From Granulicella sp. S190 (GTDB taxonomy: Bacteria > Acidobacteriota > Terriglobia > Terriglobales > Acidobacteriaceae), in NCBI RefSeq assembly GCF_009766095.1, contig NZ_LMUD01000039.1, positions 158,381 through 222,380 on the forward strand: a stretch of DNA of 64,000 nucleotides, read 5' to 3'. This document shows positions 9,029 through 18,102 of this stretch, piece by piece. The notes below the pieces were generated by a model that saw nothing but the letters and a program-made list of their open reading frames with translations, had not been told where the DNA came from and did no database searches. How positions within the stretch are numbered: position 1 is the stretch's first letter; each line of letters starts with the position of its first letter. Position numbers and translations under genes: made by a program.

Positions 9029-9105
9029 GCGCCCGTAGCTCAGCTGGATAGAGCATTTGGCTTCGAACCAAAGGGTCGGGAGTTCGAATCTCTCCGGGCG
9101 CACCA
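9029..9105 (+). tRNA. tRNA-Arg (anticodon TCG)
   Basis: A complete cloverleaf of 77 nt including an encoded CCA. The acceptor stem GCGCCCG pairs with CGGGCGC, the anticodon arm is TTTGG-CTTCGAA-CCAAA with TCG at positions 34-36, and the T arm carries GTTCGAATC. It reads CGA arginine codons. Confidence 0.97.
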
Positions 9106-9470
9106 TCAATTAGAGACATAGAGCAGACCAGAAGAGCACTACCCCCCCACACACCAAGCATGAGTAGCCTTTTGGGCAGAACCATCTGCACCATCTTGCT
9201 AAAGCGCAAGTGCGAGCATTGGTCGGATGTCATTTCAATACCTTCGCAAATTGTCACCGTTCCGGGCTCATTCCAGGCCAACTTTGAGGCGTCTAAAACA
9301 GCCTCTAGATGCAACTGCTGGATCTCAGCAGACTTTACAGAGCGAACAAATGATTCGTGGTTGAGGTGGATAGATACATACGAATCCAAGCGAGGATCCC
9401 TATCAGAGTCGAAGGCAGTAATCCTCAGATAATCGTACGGGGAACGTTTGAACGTCATATTCAGCTTCAT
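9106..9470 (-). other. Possible truncated protein-coding remnant abutting tRNA-Arg
   Basis: On the minus strand an open frame from about 9470 reads plausible protein (for example YDYLRITAFDSDRDPRLDSY and LHLEAVLDASKLAWNEPGT) but has no stop before it enters the antisense of tRNA-Arg. Past that point the reading is the familiar nonsense of a tRNA antisense. There is no clear ribosome site and no family is recognised. It may be a gene whose 3' end was lost by insertion at the tRNA, or chance. Apart from this I see nothing in 9106-9741. Confidence 0.25.
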
Positions 9471-9741
9471 GACGATTGAACTTAGACATAACAGCCAACC
9501 GAATCTGTCTGCCACCCGACACTAAGTTGATTTTATCTCTATGTGATCCAAAAATCTCAAGAACGCACTGATCAGTCAGTTATTCCGCATAATCTCAGAG
9601 ACCATATCAGAGTTTCAGCCGCACCATCCTCTGCTTAATAAGCGCCTGGCTGAGTAGATCAGCGAGGAGCTTATTGGCTCAGAAGAATAACTTGCAGCTT
9701 AAATGCAATTTTTAAAGAGCTTTCGTGCTCTATAAAGACAA

Positions 9742-10401
9742 TTAGATGGAGAGGGATTTGCGGCGTAACAGACCTATCATCCCGAGGATGCCGGTCCCCA
9801 GCAAGACAAACGAAGAAGGCTCCGGGGTTGAGGATGTGACGATCATCTCTTGCGTCCACGTACCACCCAACGAGGTAACGTAGATGGGGGCATTTTCGAT
9901 GAGCGGGTCGCTTCCCGAGGTCGTGGCAAAGTAGGGCGGGCACGCCGTGTTTATGTTTGGATAGCAGCTATCGTCAGGATTTGTATAACCAACTGTTTGA
10001 GTGACTGGCCCTACCGAGTGCTGGAAGTCGGGAATCGTAAGGGTGAACGGTAGCCCAAGATCTCCATTGTCGTCATCCTCGTAAACCTGTGCTCCTTCGT
10101 AAATGGAGTCAACCCCGAGGTCCACAGCAAAACTCCCTATCCCCTGGATACTGACAGTGCTGGTGTTTGGAGTCTGAAAAAACGAGAAATCGTTTGGACC
10201 GTAGTATCCAAATAGAATGGCCTGGCTAAGTTGCTCTGGGCTGTACGAAAGAGTGAGCGTCAAAGGCGCGTTGGTAAATGTCTGGCTGCCATAGGAGCCG
10301 GTTGCATCTTCCGTGACAATAAACGATACGGTATCAGCGTGAGCGAGCGAGGAAGATCCAACGATGAAAGCGGTGATTAATAGTGCCACAGGAAAGCGCA
10401 T
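9742..10401 (-). CDS. PEP-CTERM sorting-domain protein
   Basis: 219 residues. It has an N-terminal signal peptide cleaved near AHA-DT and, at the C terminus, the tripartite PEP-CTERM signal: TPEPSS, a hydrophobic run (FVLLGTGILGMIGLL) and a basic tail RRKSLSI. Such proteins are exported, processed by an exosortase/PEP-CTERM system and attached to the surface or exopolysaccharide. The body is a Ser/Thr/Gly-rich beta-type domain without a recognisable family. GGAGGAG precedes the ATG at 10401. No exosortase is in the window. A second PEP-CTERM gene lies at 16981. Confidence 0.85.
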   Translation of the reverse strand: MRFPVALLITAFIVGSSSLAHADTVSFIVTEDATGSYGSQTFTNAPLTLTLSYSPEQLSQAILFGYYGPNDFSFFQTPNTSTVSIQGIGSFAVDLGVDSIYEGAQVYEDDDNGDLGLPFTLTIPDFQHSVGPVTQTVGYTNPDDSCYPNINTACPPYFATTSGSDPLIENAPIYVTSLGGTWTQEMIVTSSTPEPSSFVLLGTGILGMIGLLRRKSLSI

Positions 10402-10603
10402 AAACTCCTCCGAGATGGCCTGACTGATTGCAAACTATCCTGCGTTTACTCCCGGCTGGGATCGACTCAGCACAGTGGAATAAGCGGTCGAACGGTTAAA
10501 AGACTGTCAGCAATCATAATCCTGCGACAAGACTTCGAGTCTATCTTTTCTTGGTTAATTTGAGCGTGCAGCCATGATGCAACGTAAAGCGAGAAGCAAA
10601 AAA

Positions 10604-10630
10604 CGCCCCGCTGAAGAGATCAGCGGGGCG
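10604..10630 (-). terminator. Rho-independent terminator of the TonB-receptor gene
   Basis: An 11-bp perfect stem (CGCCCCGCTGA / TCAGCGGGGCG) with a 5-nt loop lies 17 bp past the stop of the receptor gene. On the minus strand it is followed by a run of T. Confidence 0.9.
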
Positions 10631-10647
10631 CTACTGCTTGCTTCCGC

Positions 10648-13600
10648 TTAGAAGACGAACTTTCCGCTTAGCTGAAGCTGACGCGATGATCCGCCATCGC
10701 TGGTGGCGAAGCGTGTCGAACTGATCTGCCCAAAGGTTGAGCCAGCAGTATTGCCCGAGGGCTGACCAAAGTTCGGATGGTTCAGAATGTCGAAGGCGTC
10801 GATGCGAAGCTTGAAGGTCACTCGCTCCGTAATCTTCGTATTCTTCTCCGCTGACATATCGACATCCGCGAATCCCGGACCAGTAATGGCGTTGCGGGCG
10901 ATATTCCCTATCTCTACCGGTACGACCGCAGAGGTTGGAGTAGCTTGCGTAGCCGGATTCTGAAAGCTGCATCCAGCAGGAACTGCAAGAGTTGGACCAA
11001 TGGGGCAGACCGTCGACTGGATGAACGTAACATTGGCAATCCCTGTCTGAATCTTCCTGGTCGCAATCGGACCGACAAGATTTGGCCGAATCACGCCCGC
11101 AACACCGGTAAAGGTAGAGGTGTTGTAGGTGAGATTGACCGGATTGCCAGTCTGGTACTGGACGATGGTCGATAGGCTGAACCCCTCCACAAAGCGATTC
11201 CCCTTGAAGGGAAGGTTATAGATTGCGTTGCCTGCATAGTGGTTCCGAGTATCGAAGTCCGAGGGACCATAGTTGCCGGCGGGGTTGTTGCTGTCCTGGA
11301 AGGTATAGCCTCCCTGCGATCCGAGCGAGTTGGTATCGAGCGATTTGGACCAGGTGTAGTTCATATTGAACTGCAGCCCGTGACCGGCGTTCTTCGTTGC
11401 GACCAGCCACATCGCGTTGTAGTTGGACGAACCCACATCGTTGACCTCGCCGATGTTGGAGTTCGATGACAGACCAGCACCGAACGGGCTGGTTCCAGAG
11501 AGCTTCGGGAATGGCCGCACTCCGGCTGCGTCCGGCTGGTTCTCATTCGTCTCCGCGCGCAAGTGCCTGCCGACGGAGCCGTAGTATCCGATCGAGGTCA
11601 CGATGCCCCAAGGGATCTCCTGCTGGAGATTCAGGTTGTAGGTCTGGGTATAAGCATTCTTGAGATTCGGATTGGTGGAGCTGATCGAGATGCCTGCTGC
11701 CGTTGCGGAGGCAAATAACGACGCCACCGGAATGGGAGCCTTCGAGTTCGCGTAAGAGACCTTGGTGCTGAAGGGGAGATTGGACGCCAGGCCGGTGACT
11801 ACGCCGGAGACCGGCTGATCTGCCAAGTAGGCGTATCCACCACGGACGACCGTCTTCCCTGTCCGAAATACATCCCAGGCAAATCCAAGCCGAGGCTCGT
11901 AGTTGAAGTTTTGCGGATAGATACTGCCTACGCCGTTGGTCCCGGTTCTGATCAACGAAACCGTGCCCGGATCGAAGATCACGAGACGATTGGCACCCTC
12001 GGTTGGAGTTCCATTCCACTCAAACCGGAAACCATACTCCAATGTCAGCGCGGGAGTGAGTTTGAAGTTGTCCTGAACAAACAGGCCGCCAGCGTTCACG
12101 TAGATGCGGCTGTTGATCGTCTGGGGCGTGATCGTGAATCCTGTTGCCAGATCCTGTTCGAAGTGAGCCGTGGTGTCGTAGGTAATCGTACCGGTATCGG
12201 AGGAGAAGCTGGCTCCTAGAAACCGTCGAAACTCGCCGCCGAACTTGATGCTGTGTCTCCCCTTCAACAATGTTGCAGCGTCGGAGAACACGCCGAAGGT
12301 ATCGGTGCGGCCTTGAGGAAAGCCAGATGGGCCGCCGAAGTTCAGCCCGGTGCCTACATCGGTGACCGTGATCTGCGGGATTCCGATGGCCGTAGTGATG
12401 TCATCGCCAATACCGAAGTTGGCTGGATCCAACTGTGTCGCCGGCGTGAAGGATATCCCAATGCGGTTGAACCCAAGACGAGCCTCATTGACGAGATTAG
12501 GATTGAAGACGTGGGTCTCGTTGAGTGTCAGGATCTGCCGTTTGCCGGTTCGATGATCGCCGAATCCTGGAATCGTATTCCCCTGCAGGTTCGGCTCCGT
12601 GCGAACATCTTTTTGATACGCGTAGAAACCATGCAACTGATCGTTCGAGCTGATCTGGTGCAGGATATCGATGGTGCCCTGATCGATGTTCACCGGGCCC
12701 GGCGTGAAGGCAACATACTGATTGCCATTGTTCGGCGCAGGAATCAGCGCAAGAAGAGCCTTTGCCGCCGGGGCACCGCTGGTCGCGATTGCACTGCGTA
12801 CCGCAGGCGAGAAGACGGTGCCATTCTGCAGGATTCCCTGATGCTGACGCAACGCCTCGTAGCTCGCGAAGAAGAAAGTGTGATCTTTCCAGATCGGACC
12901 CCCCACAGCGGCGCCGAAGTTGTTCCGCTTCAATGGAGCCTTATCGCCACTCGATGTTCCGTTGGGCCGGTTAAAGTAGTTCCGCGCATCCAGGGCTTCG
13001 TTGCGGAAGTAGTCGAACACTTCTCCGTGAAAGGCATTGGTGCCGGACCGCGTGCTGATGTTCACGATCGAGCCGGAGCTCCGGCCATATTCGGCGCTGA
13101 ACGTCGAGTTGTCGATCTTGAACTCTGAAGTCGTATTGATGGAAGGCTGAAAGGTGATCTGGTTCTGACTCATGTCATTCAGGTTCACGCCATTGATCTG
13201 GAAGTTCACAGAGTCTTCGCGATTGCCTGCGGTGATGAAGGAGTTGGCGCCCAATCCACGGCTCGCTCCAGTCAAACTTCCCGCTGTGGGCGCAACTACG
13301 CCGCCCGGCGTAAGGACCGTCAGATCGAGAAAGTGCCGGCCATTCAACGGAATCTCCTGGACGGTAGTTTTGTCGATGACCTGACCCACGGTCATCGTCT
13401 GTGTCTCAATCTGAGCGGCTCCGCTATCCACCTGAACAACCGCGCCGGCTGACGATAAGGAGAGTTGCGCGTTGACCGAAGCCTTCTGGTCAACCTCGAG
13501 ATCTACCTTCTGCACCGTGTAGAGCCCGAAGCCGGCGGCTGTGACCTGAACGTCATAGACACCAGGCTGCAGCGAAGGAACCCCATAGATTCCGGATCCG

Positions 13601-13797
13601 TCAGTAACGACCATACGATCGAGCCCTGTCGCAACCGAATGAACCTTTACCTGCGCACCCGGCACTACAGCTCCGGTCGGATCGGTTACAGTACCGGACA
13701 GCGTTGCAGTCGACTGTGCAAAGCAGAAGCCAACACTCATCGTCATCACTGCGACCAAGGCGAACAAACCGGTTGAGAACTTCAGTGAAACTTTCAT
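10648..13797 (-). CDS. Oar-like TonB-dependent receptor with carboxypeptidase-regulatory domain
   Basis: 1049 residues. A signal peptide ends near FCFAQ. Residues about 31-95 form a carboxypeptidase-regulatory (CNA-B-like) domain (LSGTVTDPTGAVVPGAQV, then GVYDVQVTAAGF). A plug domain follows and then a long outer-membrane beta-barrel with QLSGKFVF at the end, the aromatic terminus typical of such barrels. This architecture is hugely expanded in Acidobacteria and is thought to import plant polysaccharide fragments or similar large substrates. It is divergent from a LacI regulator and an MFS sugar permease, which suggests one carbohydrate-use locus. GGAGG precedes the ATG by about 7 bp. Confidence 0.93.
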   Translation of the reverse strand: MKVSLKFSTGLFALVAVMTMSVGFCFAQSTATLSGTVTDPTGAVVPGAQVKVHSVATGLDRMVVTDGSGIYGVPSLQPGVYDVQVTAAGFGLYTVQKVDLEVDQKASVNAQLSLSSAGAVVQVDSGAAQIETQTMTVGQVIDKTTVQEIPLNGRHFLDLTVLTPGGVVAPTAGSLTGASRGLGANSFITAGNREDSVNFQINGVNLNDMSQNQITFQPSINTTSEFKIDNSTFSAEYGRSSGSIVNISTRSGTNAFHGEVFDYFRNEALDARNYFNRPNGTSSGDKAPLKRNNFGAAVGGPIWKDHTFFFASYEALRQHQGILQNGTVFSPAVRSAIATSGAPAAKALLALIPAPNNGNQYVAFTPGPVNIDQGTIDILHQISSNDQLHGFYAYQKDVRTEPNLQGNTIPGFGDHRTGKRQILTLNETHVFNPNLVNEARLGFNRIGISFTPATQLDPANFGIGDDITTAIGIPQITVTDVGTGLNFGGPSGFPQGRTDTFGVFSDAATLLKGRHSIKFGGEFRRFLGASFSSDTGTITYDTTAHFEQDLATGFTITPQTINSRIYVNAGGLFVQDNFKLTPALTLEYGFRFEWNGTPTEGANRLVIFDPGTVSLIRTGTNGVGSIYPQNFNYEPRLGFAWDVFRTGKTVVRGGYAYLADQPVSGVVTGLASNLPFSTKVSYANSKAPIPVASLFASATAAGISISSTNPNLKNAYTQTYNLNLQQEIPWGIVTSIGYYGSVGRHLRAETNENQPDAAGVRPFPKLSGTSPFGAGLSSNSNIGEVNDVGSSNYNAMWLVATKNAGHGLQFNMNYTWSKSLDTNSLGSQGGYTFQDSNNPAGNYGPSDFDTRNHYAGNAIYNLPFKGNRFVEGFSLSTIVQYQTGNPVNLTYNTSTFTGVAGVIRPNLVGPIATRKIQTGIANVTFIQSTVCPIGPTLAVPAGCSFQNPATQATPTSAVVPVEIGNIARNAITGPGFADVDMSAEKNTKITERVTFKLRIDAFDILNHPNFGQPSGNTAGSTFGQISSTRFATSDGGSSRQLQLSGKFVF

Positions 13798-14411
13798 CGC
13801 AAGCCTCCTGCGGAGATACGTACTCCCTTCAAAGACTCTTCTTCGAAAGAACTACGGCTGCTGAACTAGGGATCCTGATCGTTTTGTAGTGTGCAAAACA
13901 CACCCGATGCCCTGGAGTGATGCCGGTGGTCCGGTCTTGTGCGCCTCTTGCTTCTCTTGATGGATGAGGCTGTGACCGGTTCCACGATGTAAAGAGTAAT
14001 GTGTGATATCTAACGTTTCATGATCGAGAACAGCTGTCAATATCTCAGCGCCATTACATTCTGATTATTTTTCGTGTAACTTCACGCCCTGGACTGCTCC
14101 TGCGTTGCTGCACGTCTGTCCTGGATGTGAGATCTTCCACCCAAAATCCGTAGGGTCAACCTTCCAATGGAAGAAGAGAGCTCCACCTGACAAGAGGTCT
14201 TTCAGGCTCGCTTCCACGAAGTACGGAGCCAATGAAGAGAATTTATTGAAATCTCCCTCGGCCATTGCCACAGTGAGGTCTCAGGATTGTCTTTTTCTTG
14301 TCATTCGTGCAGACGTTCATGCATTATTTCCCGGGCAAGGATCTTGTTCCCTGCCTTGAGCGTGAAGGTGTACAACTGTTGCCATACAAAAAATGATCTC
14401 TGTGGAGCAAG
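13798..14411. other. 614-bp divergent regulatory spacer
   Basis: The gap between the TonB receptor and the LacI gene holds no convincing gene; short frames on both strands lack ribosome sites. It must contain both promoters. The clearest symmetric element is GTGTG-N5-CACAC at 13889-13903, listed separately. Confidence 0.5.
13889..13903. promoter_or_regulatory. Candidate operator, GTGTG-N5-CACAC
   Basis: A perfect 5-bp inverted repeat with a CAAAA centre lies 92 bp upstream of the receptor start. It could be a site for the LacI-type protein encoded next door, but it lacks the usual central CG of LacI-family operators, so the link is weak. Confidence 0.25.
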
Positions 14412-15491
14412 ATGAAAGAACAGAAGAAGGACACCAAGCCGGATAACGGCAAGCCCGTGACGCTTAAAGTCCTCGCGGAATATCTGGAGCTCTCCCCTGC
14501 AACTATCTCGATTGTTCTCAATAACTCCCCAGTGGCCAAGTCTATTTCTCCGGCCACCAGGGAGCGCGTTCTCGACGCCGCGAAACGGTTCGAATACCGG
14601 CCGAACCTGAACGCCCGCATGCTTCGCACCCGTCTTACCAACACCATCGGCGTCATCGTTCCCGAGCTCAGCGAAGGATACTTCACCGGTGTCATGCTCG
14701 GCGTTGAGCAGTATCTCCTGCAGGAAGGATTTCTCTACTTCACGGTCAGCCATCTTGGCCGCGCCGACCTTCGCGATGAGTACAAAGAGCTTTTGATGAG
14801 TCGCCGCGTCGATGGCTTTCTGTTGGTCAATACTGACCTGCCGGTAAACGTTTCGCTTCCGGTGGTCGGCGTCTCCTCTCACAGCAAGGCATCCGAGGTC
14901 TCCAATATTCTGTTGGATCACGACTACGCAGCGAAGATGGCTCTCCGCCACCTCTACGACCTCGGTCACCGCAAGATCGCCTTCATGAAGGGCCAGTCTT
15001 ATTCTCTCGATTCAGAGGCCCGTTGGAAAGCGATCGTTGAGATTGCGAAGGATCTCGGCATTGTTATCCGTCCCGAGCTTTGCATCTACCTCGAGAAGAA
15101 TCTCTGGTCGCCGGAACTGGGCTATCCTCCCATGCGCGAGCTACTCTCCCGCACCCGCGATTTCACCGCCATGTTTTGCTTCAACGATACGGCGGCCATC
15201 GGCGCTATCCGCGCCATTCAGGATGTAGGCCTGGAGTGCCCGCGCGACATCTCGATCATCGGCTTCGACGACATCATCGTTGCCGAATACTTCAATCCGC
15301 GGCTGACTACCGTGCGCCAGCCTCTCCACAAGATGGGCTGGGCCGCTGCGCAGCTGCTCATCAAGCGCATTCAGTGTCCCGACCTGCCCTATCCGCGGGA
15401 GGTCCGGTTCGAGCCGGAGCTCGTCGTGAGAGAATCGACCGCAAGCATTCAGAACACCTCTCCGCCTCGGCCGCGGCGAGGTAGAGGTTGA
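14412..15491 (+). CDS. LacI-family transcriptional regulator
   Basis: 359 residues. The N-terminal helix-turn-helix begins VTLKVLAEYLELSPATIS, followed by the hinge-helix RPNLNARMLRTRLTNTIGVIVPEL. The effector domain is a periplasmic-binding fold with typical LacI/GalR wording (LYDLGHRKIAFMKG, AMFCFNDTAAIGAI, ISIIGFDDI, LTTVRQPLHKMG). It should bind a sugar and control the adjacent permease and the divergent TonB receptor. The permease gene starts 10 bp after its stop, so the two are cotranscribed. Confidence 0.92.
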   Translation: MKEQKKDTKPDNGKPVTLKVLAEYLELSPATISIVLNNSPVAKSISPATRERVLDAAKRFEYRPNLNARMLRTRLTNTIGVIVPELSEGYFTGVMLGVEQYLLQEGFLYFTVSHLGRADLRDEYKELLMSRRVDGFLLVNTDLPVNVSLPVVGVSSHSKASEVSNILLDHDYAAKMALRHLYDLGHRKIAFMKGQSYSLDSEARWKAIVEIAKDLGIVIRPELCIYLEKNLWSPELGYPPMRELLSRTRDFTAMFCFNDTAAIGAIRAIQDVGLECPRDISIIGFDDIIVAEYFNPRLTTVRQPLHKMGWAAAQLLIKRIQCPDLPYPREVRFEPELVVRESTASIQNTSPPRPRRGRG

Positions 15492-15501
15492 CAGGAGCGC
15501 C

Positions 15502-16707
15502 TTGCAATCAGTCCAGCCAGAGGTCTCCCAGGTTAGCCTGAGCCGCTCGACAGTCGTTCGGACCCTAGGGCCAGCGTACTTCTACTTCCTCGTAGCCGGT
15601 GCGGTCACAGTCATGCTGGGTCCGCTGTTGCCGCAGCTCATGCAGCACTGGCAGATCCAGGACTCTCAGGCAGGCACCCTTTTCACCGCCGACTTCATTG
15701 GCCAGCTCTGCGGCGCATGGATCGCCGCACGCAATCTACGCGCCAGCCTGGTCTACGGCTCGATCCTCTCTGCAGCTGGGTGTCTCGCTCTCATCTCATC
15801 AGGCTTCGGACCGGCTCACCTGGCACTTTTTGGTATCGGCGTTGGTCTCGGTGCCGGACTTACCGCCGGCAACATCATCGCGGGAACAACCCTTCCAGCG
15901 CTTCGCGCACGACTGCTTGTCATCCTGAACGTCGCCTGGGGGCTCGGTGCGATCGGCTGCCCTCTGCTGATCCATCTCACCAACGGCAGCACGCGCCGCT
16001 TCTTCCTCGTTATCGCCGCGCTTCTGTTCGGAGCTTTGATTCTCTCGCTCGCCATACCGCGAACCATACAGCCTAAGAGAGTCTCCGTTGCATCCGCGCC
16101 GAAGGAATCAAGATTGTCATGGACCGGGACGTTCCCTCTTCCTCTGATCCCCATGATCGCCTTCGCCGCAGCGATGTTTCTCTACGTCGGCGTCGAAAAC
16201 TCGCTCGGCGGTTGGCTGCCAAGTTATGCCATCCGTTCCAGCTCTTCCCTCCGCGCCTCCACCATCGCGATCTACTTCTGGATTGCAGAGCTCACAGGGC
16301 GCCTGCTCGTCGCCGCACTGATGACCATACTCAGCGAGGGTGCGCTGTATCGACTCTGCCTGGGATCGCTTCTCCTCACCGAGGCACTGCTCTGTCTGAT
16401 CGTGCACCCGTCGGCAGCCGGAGTCGTCGCGCTCACAGTTCTCAGCGCCTTAACTCTCGCCCCTGTCTTTCCTCTTCTTGTCGCGTTCATGCTTGCCCGC
16501 ACTGGAAATCACAAACGTCTCGGCCCACTCTTTGCCAGCGCGTCTATTGGTGGAGCGGTGCTGCCTTGGCTGACGGGAGTCTTTTCCACTCAATTCCACG
16601 GATTGCGCGCCGGGTTGATCGTACCAGCCGCAGGAGCCGCCCTTCTTCTGGCTCTCTCCAGCATCGTCATTGAAAAAACTGATGCTACTGCCAAAGCAAA
16701 CTCCTAG
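15502..16707 (+). CDS. MFS transporter, probable sugar permease
   Basis: 401 residues starting at TTG 15502, with AGGAG 6 bp upstream. About twelve hydrophobic segments are seen, with the break between two six-helix halves around residues 195-215 (PKRVSVASAPKESRLSW). The sequence resembles FucP/GlcP-type major facilitator proteins that take up hexoses by proton symport, but substrate residues cannot be assigned. Position directly behind a LacI regulator and opposite an outer-membrane receptor supports uptake of a sugar released from a polymer. The TTG start may be why a simple ATG-based call would shorten it. Confidence 0.85.
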   Translation: MQSVQPEVSQVSLSRSTVVRTLGPAYFYFLVAGAVTVMLGPLLPQLMQHWQIQDSQAGTLFTADFIGQLCGAWIAARNLRASLVYGSILSAAGCLALISSGFGPAHLALFGIGVGLGAGLTAGNIIAGTTLPALRARLLVILNVAWGLGAIGCPLLIHLTNGSTRRFFLVIAALLFGALILSLAIPRTIQPKRVSVASAPKESRLSWTGTFPLPLIPMIAFAAAMFLYVGVENSLGGWLPSYAIRSSSSLRASTIAIYFWIAELTGRLLVAALMTILSEGALYRLCLGSLLLTEALLCLIVHPSAAGVVALTVLSALTLAPVFPLLVAFMLARTGNHKRLGPLFASASIGGAVLPWLTGVFSTQFHGLRAGLIVPAAGAALLLALSSIVIEKTDATAKANS

Positions 16708-16724
16708 ACTGCGCTTCAAAGAAA

Positions 16725-16750
16725 AGAGGCCAGGCGAAGGCCTGACCTCT
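16725..16750. terminator. Convergent-region hairpin, probable bidirectional terminator
   Basis: AGAGGCCAGGC pairs with GCCTGACCTCT (11 bp, one mismatch) around a GAAG loop. It lies between the end of the permease gene (16707) and the end of the minus-strand peptide gene (16773). On the minus strand it is followed by a T-rich stretch. Confidence 0.7.
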
Positions 16751-16772
16751 ACGGATTGACGACTGGCAGCTT

Positions 16773-16862
16773 TTATTTGACAGGAGCTGCAAAATGGTCG
16801 CGAAGCTGAATAACGCCGATCACTAGAACCGCCGCCATCGCTGGAGTAAACAAAATATACAT
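16773..16862 (-). CDS. 29-residue hydrophobic peptide
   Basis: A very short frame that begins MYILFTPAMAAVL, continues as a hydrophobic stretch (VIGVIQL) and ends RDHFAAPVK. GGAAGGAGG, one of the best ribosome-binding sites in the window, ends 5 bp before the ATG at 16862. A hairpin terminator follows at 16725-16750. It would form a single membrane helix with a basic, probably cytoplasmic C terminus. No family is recognised; comparable small membrane proteins usually assist a transporter or enzyme complex. The strong ribosome site and the following terminator are the evidence that it is real. Confidence 0.6.
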   Translation of the reverse strand: MYILFTPAMAAVLVIGVIQLRDHFAAPVK

Positions 16863-16980
16863 AATGCCTCCTTCCCAAAGTAGGTATGTAACTGAAATAG
16901 ATCTTGTAGATTCGGCCCGCCAAAAGCACAACCCGGCACCTGGATAAGAGCATCTGCAAGACCAAAGACTCCGGCTCAAC

Positions 16981-17619
16981 TTATGCGCGTACTAATCTCC
17001 GGCGGAGCGCTCCTGCCACTCCTATCAATCCAGAGCCAAACAAGATCAAGCTCGAAGGCTCCGGCGTCACCGCGGTTCCCACAAACTCCTGCGGGCCTGA
17101 AGACGTGTCGTTAGAGGGGATGTACAAAGTGAACTGGTTGAAGTAACCAGAGTTGATCAACGCCTGATTGTCCGCAGCGCTTAGCGCATTGCTCGCCAGC
17201 TTCTGGGCGATGGAATCGAAGAGCGAATTTCCCTTCAGATCAGCCGAATCGAAGATGCTCCACTCGGCATACTGAATCTCACTCGCGCTCACTCCCTGCT
17301 GCGGATGGAGAATCTCGAAGTAGAGAATCGCATCGGCGCGATAGTCCTGATCCATCACCGAGTTGCCCGTAGGGATGCTCTCTTCGGTGGCTGTCCAGCT
17401 CTCGCCGGCGACGATCTCGCGGTTGTAGTTGAGGCACATCAGATTGAGCGTCGACGTGCCAGAGCTAGAGCTCACCTGAAACGAGTACGGATAGATCTCA
17501 ACACTGCCACCAGAAGGGTTGATCGAACCATTATTGAGGGTGAGCGTATCCGCCTTCCCTACGAGTGAAACAATGCCAAGACAGACGATAGGAACAAGCA
17601 AAGCAAATTTAATCTTCAA
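16981..17619 (-). CDS. PEP-CTERM sorting-domain protein
   Basis: 212 residues. The signal peptide ends near VGKA-DT. The C terminus is a PEP-CTERM signal: TPEPSS, the hydrophobic run LILFGSGLIGVAGAL and the basic tail RRRLVRA. The mature part is rich in Ser, Asn and Gly and has two Cys; no catalytic family is recognised. It resembles other short Acidobacterial PEP-CTERM proteins that carry little but a secretion and sorting signal. The product should be surface-located through an exosortase encoded elsewhere. It is not similar in its body to the PEP-CTERM protein at 9742, so the two are not recent duplicates. Confidence 0.83.
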   Translation of the reverse strand: MKIKFALLVPIVCLGIVSLVGKADTLTLNNGSINPSGGSVEIYPYSFQVSSSSGTSTLNLMCLNYNREIVAGESWTATEESIPTGNSVMDQDYRADAILYFEILHPQQGVSASEIQYAEWSIFDSADLKGNSLFDSIAQKLASNALSAADNQALINSGYFNQFTLYIPSNDTSSGPQEFVGTAVTPEPSSLILFGSGLIGVAGALRRRLVRA

Positions 17620-18039
17620 AGGTCTTTCTCCCGGAAACTGTTGTCAGAGCTTTGTTGTCTCTGATCCCCGCAAACTCCCACCCAAGTCCGGGCACTGAAT
17701 CTGCGGAAAACGATTGAGTTGAACCAGCACCTGTTCCGATAGCAGTGAACTTGTACCAGCAAGTCATTGCGAAAATACTTACTTCGCCCTGACTCATTGC
17801 AAGTCGCGAACCAATCGCAAAGATTAGAGAACTCTTGGTTTTTTGAGCTTTTTGAAGAGGAGCGAGAAGAAATATGCACTTGCTCGACTCGGGAACGCCA
17901 AAAGATTGCCTACAAGGGAAATCTTTTTCACTTTTCCTCTGCAATTTGGCAACTCACGCTCACTCACGCAGAAAGATCTGTACGGATAAGGCACAAGATG
18001 AAAACGGGACTTGGCTGAAATTCGTGTCCAGCAAAGGAA
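17620..18039. other. Gene-free spacer
   Basis: About 420 bp upstream of the PEP-CTERM gene. Frames on both strands lack ribosome sites and protein-like composition. I see no RNA gene or repeat in it apart from the hairpin that begins at 18040. Confidence 0.5.
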
Positions 18040-18063
18040 AGCCTCTTCCCGTGGGAAGAGGCT
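18040..18063 (-). terminator. Terminator hairpin after mqnE
   Basis: A perfect 10-bp stem (AGCCTCTTCC / GGAAGAGGCT) with a 4-nt loop, 39 bp past the mqnE stop. It is followed on the minus strand by TTTCCTTTG. Confidence 0.75.
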
Positions 18064-18102
18064 GGCGTCTTTTAATGAGCATTCTCTAACGACTCAGCAG
18101 GC

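Noticed and set aside
8952..9515. 187-codon minus-strand frame across tRNA-Arg
   Set aside because: Its C-terminal part (GAPGEIRTPDPLVRSQ and following) is the well-known spurious translation of a tRNA antisense; only the part beyond 9106 was kept, as a weak remnant.
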